Shown here: positions 58,956 through 64,000 of the stretch, piece by piece | How positions within the stretch are numbered: position 1 is the stretch's first letter | Layout: the number at the start of each line of letters is the position of its first letter | From: Streptomyces coelicoflavus | GTDB taxonomy: Bacteria; Actinomycetota; Actinomycetes; Streptomycetales; Streptomycetaceae | Direction of reading: 5' to 3' | Length of the DNA stretch: 64,000 bases | Assembly: GCF_003112555.1 (NCBI RefSeq) | Contig: NZ_BEWB01000004.1 | Coordinates: 558,001 to 622,000, forward strand | Made by a program: the position numbers and the translations under genes | The notes under the pieces: generated by a model | Database searches by the model: none | What the model was told of the DNA's origin: nothing | The model's input: the letters and a program-made list of their open reading frames with translations, nothing else

Positions 58956-59848
58956 CGGACACCCGGACCACCGTCGTCGTCATCACCCACAACCGGTGCC
59001 CCGAACTCCTGCGCACCCTGGACCGGCTCGCCGAACTCCCCGAGCGGCCGGAGGTCGTCGTCACCGACAACGGCTCCACCGACGGCACCGCCGCCGCCGT
59101 CACCCGCCACCACCCCGGCGTACGGCTCCTGCGCCCCGGCCGCAACCTCGGCGCCGTCGGCCGCAACCTGGCGATCCGTCAGGTCCGCACCCCCTACGTC
59201 GCGTTCTGCGACGACGACTCCTGGTGGGCGCCCGGCTCCCTGTCCGGGGCCGCGGACCTGCTCGACCGGTACCCGGCGGTCGGCACCGTCACCGCCCGCA
59301 TCCTGGTCGAACCGGACGGCACCGAGGACCCGATCGTCGAGGAACTGCGCGACTCGCCCGTGCCCCGCCCCGGCTGGCTCCCGGGACCGGCGCTCGGCTC
59401 CTTCCTGGCCGCCGCGACCGTCCTGCGCACCGACGCCTTCCGCGCCGCGGGCGGCTTCCACCCCCGGCTGTGGCTCGGGGGCGAGGAGGAGCTGCTCGCC
59501 GCCGACCTGGCCGCCGACGGCTGGTGGCTGACGTACGCCGACCACCTGACGGTCCATCACCACCCGTCCCGGGCCAGGGACTCGACGGTCCGGCGGTCGC
59601 ACGGCATCCGCAACACCCTGTGGTTCACCTGGCTGCGCCGACCGCTCGGTGTCGCCCTGCGCCGCACCGTCCACCTCGCCCGCACCGTCCCCCGCGACAC
59701 CGCGTCCCTGCGCGCCTTCGCCGAGGCGACCGCCGCGCTGCCGTGGGTGCTGCGTGAACGCCGGGTGCTGCCGCCGGAGGTCGAGGCCCGGCTCCGTGCG
59801 CTGGAACCCGCCCAGCGCGACTCGACGGCGCGCAGCTACACCGGCTGA
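58952..59848 (+). CDS. Glycosyltransferase family 2 protein
   Basis: A 298-residue paralogue of the preceding gene, with TVVVITHNRCPELLRTLDRL, VVVTDNGSTDGTAAAV and FCDDDSWWAPGSL, then GEEELLAADLAADGWWLTYA. The tandem pair arose by duplication. It is the last gene of the operon; the following 51 bp hold CCGGAA hexamers and a palindrome. Confidence 0.87.
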   Translation: MTDTRTTVVVITHNRCPELLRTLDRLAELPERPEVVVTDNGSTDGTAAAVTRHHPGVRLLRPGRNLGAVGRNLAIRQVRTPYVAFCDDDSWWAPGSLSGAADLLDRYPAVGTVTARILVEPDGTEDPIVEELRDSPVPRPGWLPGPALGSFLAAATVLRTDAFRAAGGFHPRLWLGGEEELLAADLAADGWWLTYADHLTVHHHPSRARDSTVRRSHGIRNTLWFTWLRRPLGVALRRTVHLARTVPRDTASLRAFAEATAALPWVLRERRVLPPEVEARLRALEPAQRDSTARSYTG

Positions 59849-59881
59849 ACCGGAACCGGAACCGGAAGCTGACCTGGAACC

Positions 59882-59894
59882 CGTACGACGTACG
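59882..59894. other. Palindrome CGTACG-A-CGTACG between convergent genes
   Basis: A 13-nt odd palindrome preceded by four CCGGAA-type hexamers (59850-59868), in the 51-bp gap where the glycan operon and the DUF3040 gene converge. It is too short to be a strong terminator and may be a small hairpin or a chance match. Confidence 0.25.
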
Positions 59895-59899
59895 AGACC

Positions 59900-60208
59900 C
59901 TAACCCTCCGTCCGCCGGCACAACAGCCGGAACACCGCGAACAGCGTCACCGGCCACACGCCGGCGAACGCCCAGATCACGCCGGGCGCGGAGGTGACGA
60001 TGCCGACGACCATCAGCGTCACCGCCACGGCGAGCAGCAGAAGCACGGTCGGGGTGCGCGGGCGGTACGCCGCCACGCGGGCGATGTCGGGGCAGCGGCG
60101 CAGCCGCAGCGTGCGCAGGCGCCGGTCGAGGCGGCGGTCGCGGCGCAGGGCTCGTTCGACCTCGTCGAGTATGCGTTGCTCGTGATCGGGGAGCCGGCCG
60201 ATGGACAC
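59900..60208 (-). CDS. DUF3040 membrane protein
   Basis: A 102-residue protein with the DUF3040 signature LPDHEQRILDEVERALRRDR followed by two hydrophobic segments (VLLLLAVAVTLMVVGIV and IWAFAGVWPVTLFAVF). Function unknown; common in actinobacteria. GTG at 60208 has GGGAGGAAACATC upstream, which favours it over an ATG 30 nt earlier. Confidence 0.8.
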   Translation of the reverse strand: MSIGRLPDHEQRILDEVERALRRDRRLDRRLRTLRLRRCPDIARVAAYRPRTPTVLLLLAVAVTLMVVGIVTSAPGVIWAFAGVWPVTLFAVFRLLCRRTEG

Positions 60209-60284
60209 GATGTTTCCTCCCGGGGGCGGACCGACCACCGCCGAGTGCCCCCGCCGTCCCGTGACTAACCGTCCGCCCGGGCCG

Positions 60285-61238
60285 TCATCGCCCCGCCCCG
60301 GCCTCCGCAGCCGCCCGCAACACCGCGACCAGGCCGTCCGCCGCGTCCGGTACCGCGTCCGCCGCGCGGAACCCGGCGCCGATCCGCGCCGCCTCCGCCC
60401 GCCCGTCGGTCAGGCACCAGTCCCACCAGCGTCCCAGCAGCCCCTCCGCCGCCGCCCCGGCCGCCGCCGTGAGGCGTTCCGCGGGTACGAGCGCCGGCCA
60501 GCCGCAGGCGCGGGCCTGCGCCGTCACCTTCGCGCCGCCCTCGACCGGATCCGCCGCCAGCACCGGCACACCGGCCCGCAGCGCGAGGACCAGCCCGTGC
60601 AGCCGGTCGGTGACGACCAGATCGAGCCGGGACAGCACGGCCTCCAGCTGGGCCGGCGTGCCGCACAGCCGCCAGTCGTGCGCGTCGAGCCGGGTCTCCA
60701 GCTCCAGCCGGGCACAGTCCCGGCCGGCCAGCCAGCGCGTCAGCACGGCGGCGACCTCCTCGTGCCGCCGCCGTCCCCCGTACTCGTGCTGCCCGTGGGT
60801 GAGCACCACCCCGACGACGGGCACCGGGGGGAGCGCCGGAGCGCGGGCCGCGAGATCCGGCCCCGGGCCGCTTCCGGCGGCGTCCCGGGCCAGCACCCGG
60901 TGGAAACCGGTGACGGCGGGGGACTCCGGGTCGACCACGGAGACGCCGACGGCGATCCGCACGCAGTGCGCGAACCGCCGGTGCAACTCCTCGACCTGCG
61001 TCCCGTGCACCGGCCCGCACACGAACACCAGCCGGGAGTGCGCCGCCGGGTCCACGTCGGCGAAGTGCGTGCCGTCGGCGCGGAACCCGGGGCTCCACAC
61101 CACGTCGTACGCCAGCCCCGCGTCCCGCAGCACCCGCTCCACCCGGGCCAGCGCCAGCACGTCCCCGGCCGTCGCCTCCCCGTGCAGGAAGCTGAACCAG
61201 CCGGTCACCAGGATCCTGTCGCGCTCCCGTTCGTACAC
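60285..61238 (-). CDS. Polysaccharide pyruvyl transferase family protein
   Basis: A 317-residue protein with the N-terminal ILVTGWFSFLHGEATAGDVL and the C-terminal VTDRLHGLVLALRAGVPVLA, which includes the conserved HGL of pyruvyl transferases. Such enzymes put pyruvate ketals on cell-wall glycans. It is next to, but opposite in direction from, the glycan operon, and may decorate the same polymer. The GTG at 61238 is the best start (GGGG upstream); a later in-frame GTG in RILVTGW is possible. Confidence 0.72.
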   Translation of the reverse strand: MYERERDRILVTGWFSFLHGEATAGDVLALARVERVLRDAGLAYDVVWSPGFRADGTHFADVDPAAHSRLVFVCGPVHGTQVEELHRRFAHCVRIAVGVSVVDPESPAVTGFHRVLARDAAGSGPGPDLAARAPALPPVPVVGVVLTHGQHEYGGRRRHEEVAAVLTRWLAGRDCARLELETRLDAHDWRLCGTPAQLEAVLSRLDLVVTDRLHGLVLALRAGVPVLAADPVEGGAKVTAQARACGWPALVPAERLTAAAGAAAEGLLGRWWDWCLTDGRAEAARIGAGFRAADAVPDAADGLVAVLRAAAEAGAGR

Positions 61239-61300
61239 AGTGACCCCGGGTGCCCCGCCCGCGCCCGGGCAACCACCGGTACGGCGACCGCGGCGGCCGG

Positions 61301-62662
61301 TCAGCGCCCCACCACCGGCCCGAAGGCGTCGCGCACGTCCGCGTTCGACGGCGTGACGGCCATCCGCGACGGCAGCGAGCCGAAGTACCCGAGGGTGCCG
61401 GGGCAGCTCTCGCCGCCGATCTGCACGGTGCGGTCGGTCACGAGCTTCCCGGTCCGCAGCGCGTAGGCCTTCACCCGGACCGCCAGCTTGTTGAACCTGA
61501 CACTGCCGATGCGGCCCTTGTGGTCCCGGTACCGGCACGTCTCGACGACCTTCCCCGCATCGGCCTCGTCCGCGCACACCACCAGCGCGGCATCGGGTGC
61601 GTCGGCACGCCACGCCTCCGGGAGCTTGTCCGTGTACTCGGTGTCGCCGACGAACACGGCACCGCTCTCGCCCCTGCGGTAGGCCGGGGCCGCCGAGTAC
61701 TTCGCCGGTTCCCGGCAGTATCCCGAGCCCATCCCGTCCGCCGCTTCGACCAGGCTCCTGACCCGGACCAGTTCGATCGCCAGGCCCGCCTTCCTGATCC
61801 CCTCGCGGGCGTCGTCCGCACGGCTGTCGCCCGGATGCTCGTCGAGCAGCCGCCGGTAGCTCTCCCGGGCGTCCGCCCACTCCTCGTCGCCCATGAGGGC
61901 GTCGCCGCACTCCGCGAGCGCCCCGGGGGCGATCCGGGCCGAGGCGGCCGAGGCGGGGCCGGTCAGGTCCTTCGGGCCGGTCCTCCGGTCCCGCAGCCAG
62001 TCCGCGATACGTACGTTCAGGCAGCCGTCGTCCGTGGGCAGCCGTCCGAGGTAGCGCTCCAGGGTGGCCTCGACCGTCCGCTCGTTGCCGGGCTCGCCGA
62101 GCACCGCCCCGAGCGTGTCGAAGGCGGACCCCAGCAGGTCCAGGTCGCCGGCCAGCCCGCCGCTCAGACGGCCCGCGGCCGTGTCCAGGCGCTCGCACGC
62201 CCCGACCACCGTGTCGCCCCGGGCGGCCACCGGCGCGGCGAGGAGCCGGTGCCGGAACGCCACCTCCTCCTGGGCGTCCACCGCGGCCCGGCAACTCCCG
62301 TCCGCGCGGGCCCGGGTGACGCGGTCCTCGATGCCGTACGCGTCGAACCGCACCCATCCGGCGGCCGCGAGCACCGGCACCGTGAGGGCGAGCGCGAGCA
62401 CCCGCTGCCCGCGCCGCGGCCCCGCCGCCGGGTGCCGCCGCGCCAGCCACCAGCCGTGCGCGACGAGCGCCGCCCACCACAGCGCCACGACCAGCTCGCA
62501 CCACGTCCGGGAGGTCGTGTACGTCAGCCACAGCAGCGACGCCGTCACCGCCGCGGCGGCCCAGAACAGCGCCCGGCGCCCCAGGAGCAGGTAACCCGCC
62601 CCGAGCAGCGAGGCGTTGCCGACGGCCACGGCGAGCGGATCGGGCTCGCGCGGCCCGGTCAT
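61301..62662 (-). CDS. Membrane protein of unknown function with extracytoplasmic domain
   Basis: A 453-residue protein: three or four TM helices in the first 105 residues, then a large soluble part with scattered Cys (SCRAAV, CERLD, DGCLN, ECGDAL, YCREP, VCADE, TCRYRD, SCPGT) and a TPR-like region (DARESYRRLLDEHPGDSRAD). No family recognised. The regular cysteine spacing suggests disulfides in an exported domain. It overlaps the next leftward gene (ATGA). Confidence 0.55.
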   Translation of the reverse strand: MTGPREPDPLAVAVGNASLLGAGYLLLGRRALFWAAAAVTASLLWLTYTTSRTWCELVVALWWAALVAHGWWLARRHPAAGPRRGQRVLALALTVPVLAAAGWVRFDAYGIEDRVTRARADGSCRAAVDAQEEVAFRHRLLAAPVAARGDTVVGACERLDTAAGRLSGGLAGDLDLLGSAFDTLGAVLGEPGNERTVEATLERYLGRLPTDDGCLNVRIADWLRDRRTGPKDLTGPASAASARIAPGALAECGDALMGDEEWADARESYRRLLDEHPGDSRADDAREGIRKAGLAIELVRVRSLVEAADGMGSGYCREPAKYSAAPAYRRGESGAVFVGDTEYTDKLPEAWRADAPDAALVVCADEADAGKVVETCRYRDHKGRIGSVRFNKLAVRVKAYALRTGKLVTDRTVQIGGESCPGTLGYFGSLPSRMAVTPSNADVRDAFGPVVGR

Positions 62663-63042
62663 TCCTCGTACTCCACGTCGTCGTCCCCGCTGCGGGCCCG
62701 CACGTACGCCTCGGCGGCCGGCCGGTACAGCAGGACCACGCCCGGGACGGCGAGCAGCGCGGCAACCAGCAGCGTCGTGCCGCCGTACAGCGGATCGTCG
62801 AGGGCGAACGGCGTGGCGACGACGAGGAGCGCCGCGGTCAGACCACTCGCCGCGGTCCGGGCGGTGCGCCGGCCGCGACCCGCCCGGACCGCGAACCAGA
62901 AGCAGACCGCCAGCAGCAGGAGCACCAGGGTGGCCGGCCCCTGCGGGCCGGTCGCCGTGGTCGCCGCGACCAGCGCCCCCAGCATCAGCAGCACCACTGC
63001 CAGCGTCACACTCCGCGGCCGGCGGGTCGCGTCGGTGGTCAT
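62659..63042 (-). CDS. Small multi-spanning membrane protein
   Basis: A 127-residue protein with about four hydrophobic helices (SVTLAVVLLMLGALVAATT, PATLVLLLLAVCFWFAV, TAALLVVATPFAL, LLVAALLAVPGVVLLY) and an acidic tail (DDDVEYEE). Unknown function. ATG at 63042 follows GAAGGAAGTGATCCG. Its stop overlaps the start of the membrane protein at 61301-62662, so the two are probably partners. Confidence 0.6.
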   Translation of the reverse strand: MTTDATRRPRSVTLAVVLLMLGALVAATTATGPQGPATLVLLLLAVCFWFAVRAGRGRRTARTAASGLTAALLVVATPFALDDPLYGGTTLLVAALLAVPGVVLLYRPAAEAYVRARSGDDDVEYEE

Positions 63043-63413
63043 CGGATCACTTCCTTCACGTGCCTTCGGCTGCCGCCGGCCGTCCCCGGCGGGCGGGGGA
63101 GCGGACGGAGACACGGGTGCGGGGTGGCGCGACCGCGACGGACCCGCCGGTCGTGCCGCCCCGCACTCCCCCGGCCACCGATTCCACCGCGCCGCGCCGT
63201 TGTTCAGCAGCCCGCGCTCCGCACTGAACAATGCGGAATCCGCCGCGGAGCGAGCGGGAAGCTGCGGACCTCGCGTGAAGGCGCCGTGAACTCCCCGTGC
63301 GCCACCCCCCGGTGAGCAGCCCCGCGCTTGCCGCCCGCTCCCGCGGCTCCCTACCGTGGGCGCCCGGACGGGTACCGGGAGCGACGGCGAGAGCGACGGC
63401 GGGACGGGAACAC
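63043..63413. other. 371-bp divergent promoter region, no gene seen
   Basis: Separates the small membrane protein gene from the HTH-nSTAND1 gene. It contains CACTGAACAATGCGGAATCC at about 63221-63240, less GC-rich than the rest. No reading frame here has a credible start. Confidence 0.45.
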
Positions 63414-64000
63414 GTGGGCGGAAACGGAGTGGGGCGCCGGGAGCGACGGCTCGACCCGGAGGCCGGACCGGTGCAGCGGTTCGCCGCCGAACTCCGCGCC
63501 CTGCGGGAGTCGGTGGGGCGCCCGACGTACCGGACGATGGCGGACAAGGTCCCGTTCTCGGTGACCGCCCTGTCGCAGGCGGCCGCCGGACGGCAGCTGC
63601 CCACCCTCGCGGTGACCCTCGCCTACGTCGACGTCTGCGGCGGCGACCCGGGGGAGTGGGAGCGGCGCTGGCGGGCGGCGAGCGCGGAGGCCGCCGCACT
63701 CACCGGCGCCGACGACGGGACGCGCCCGCCCTACCGGGGCCTGACCCGCTACGAGCCCGACGACGCCGCCCTGTTCTTCGGCCGCGACCGGCTGGTGGAG
63801 CGGCTGGACGGACTGACCCGCGCGCACCGCTTCACCGCCGTCTTCGGCCCCTCGGGCAGCGGCAAGTCCTCCCTGCTGCGGGCCGGACTGATCCCGCGCC
63901 TGCGCGCCCCCGGCGCCGGAGCCGGTGCCGACGCGGCCGCCGCCCCCGCGGCCGTACGCGTCCTCACCCCGGGCGCCGCACCGATGACCACCCACGCGGA
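63414..64000 (+). CDS. HTH + nSTAND1 NTPase protein (5' part only)
   Basis: The first 195 residues of a protein leaving the window. Residues about 18-95 form an XRE-like helix-turn-helix (FAAELRALRESVGRPTYRTM, FSVTALSQAAAGRQLPTLAV). The conserved entry into the nSTAND1 domain follows, YRGLTRYEPDDAALFFGRD, with Walker A GPSGSGKSSLLRAGL. Full-length relatives usually continue into WD40 or TPR repeats and are considered signalling or defence-type STAND NTPases. GTG at 63414 is the likely start. The strand and direction diverge from the genes to the left. Confidence 0.82.
   Translation, partial: MGGNGVGRRERRLDPEAGPVQRFAAELRALRESVGRPTYRTMADKVPFSVTALSQAAAGRQLPTLAVTLAYVDVCGGDPGEWERRWRAASAEAAALTGADDGTRPPYRGLTRYEPDDAALFFGRDRLVERLDGLTRAHRFTAVFGPSGSGKSSLLRAGLIPRLRAPGAGAGADAAAAPAAVRVLTPGAAPMTTHA

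Noticed and set aside
59882..59894. Palindrome as terminator of the glycan operon
   Set aside because: Only 6-bp arms with a 1-base centre; cannot form a stable hairpin, so kept only as a low-confidence element.
1..64000. tRNA, rRNA, insertion sequence or integrase
   Set aside because: No cloverleaf, rRNA-like block, transposase motif or terminal inverted repeats were seen, even at the borders of the accessory block.

Overview
The window is very GC-rich DNA with strong third-position GC bias, GTG and ATG starts, AGGAGG-type ribosome binding sites and many 4-base ATGA/GTGA gene overlaps. With an iron-box-controlled FhuF protein, DUF2637, PucR/Xdh, fused SecDF, Rv1733c-type and nSTAND1 genes, this points to a Streptomyces chromosome. 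From memory, the outer parts resemble the S. coelicolor SCO6160-SCO6190 region; this was not checked by search.

Layout. (1) 0-10 kb: a partial DUF2637 gene, an iron-regulated FhuF-like protein, a GntR regulator, a fused secDF, a small secreted protein, a NarL-type two-component system, and two DksA/TraR-type zinc-finger proteins coupled to a short MreB-like protein. (2) 10-20.5 kb: an Rv1733c-type membrane protein, a TPR protein, and a purine-catabolic locus with PucR divergent from the three xanthine dehydrogenase subunits, an NCS2 purine permease and XdhC. (3) 20.5-44.3 kb: an accessory block. It holds a complete type I-E CRISPR-Cas locus (cas3-casA-casB-cas7-cas5-cas6e-cas1-cas2, all on the minus strand) with three arrays: array 1 (20 repeats, minus strand, after cas2), array 2 (34 repeats, plus strand, divergent from cas3) and array 3 (3 repeats, plus strand, no cas genes). 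All three arrays have a recognisably related 69-nt leader. Between arrays 2 and 3 lies a class I lanthipeptide cluster of the FxLD type: precursor, LanB dehydratase, LanC cyclase, a protein-isoaspartate-type methyltransferase, an ATP-binding regulator, two small accessory proteins, and a divergent regulator with TPR-like repeats. (4) 44.4-46.6 kb: secreted nuclease/phosphatase-fold protein, SRPBCC protein and a lipoprotein polysaccharide deacetylase. (5) 46.7-59.8 kb: a tightly coupled plus-strand glycan operon with nucleotide-sugar epimerase/decarboxylase, NodU-type carbamoyltransferase, seven glycosyltransferases and the heptose genes gmhB, gmhA and hldE. (6) 59.9-64 kb: DUF3040 protein, polysaccharide pyruvyl transferase, two membrane proteins and the start of an HTH-nSTAND1 NTPase that runs off the window.

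How the parts work together. The CRISPR arrays feed one Cascade/Cas3 effector. In the lanthipeptide cluster, LanB dehydrates Ser/Thr, LanC closes thioether rings, and the methyltransferase probably converts an Asp in an Asp-Gly pair of the core to isoaspartate through a succinimide. The glycan operon can make an ADP- or GDP-activated heptose from sedoheptulose 7-phosphate and pass it to GT9 heptosyltransferase-like enzymes, which is unusual in a Gram-positive organism. The Xdh block imports and oxidises purines.

The most interesting signals are the lanthipeptide with an Asp-Gly isoaspartate candidate and a WELD leader motif, the three arrays with a shared leader and a duplicated spacer, a perfect 16-bp palindrome over an apparently leaderless cas3 start, and the heptose glycan operon.
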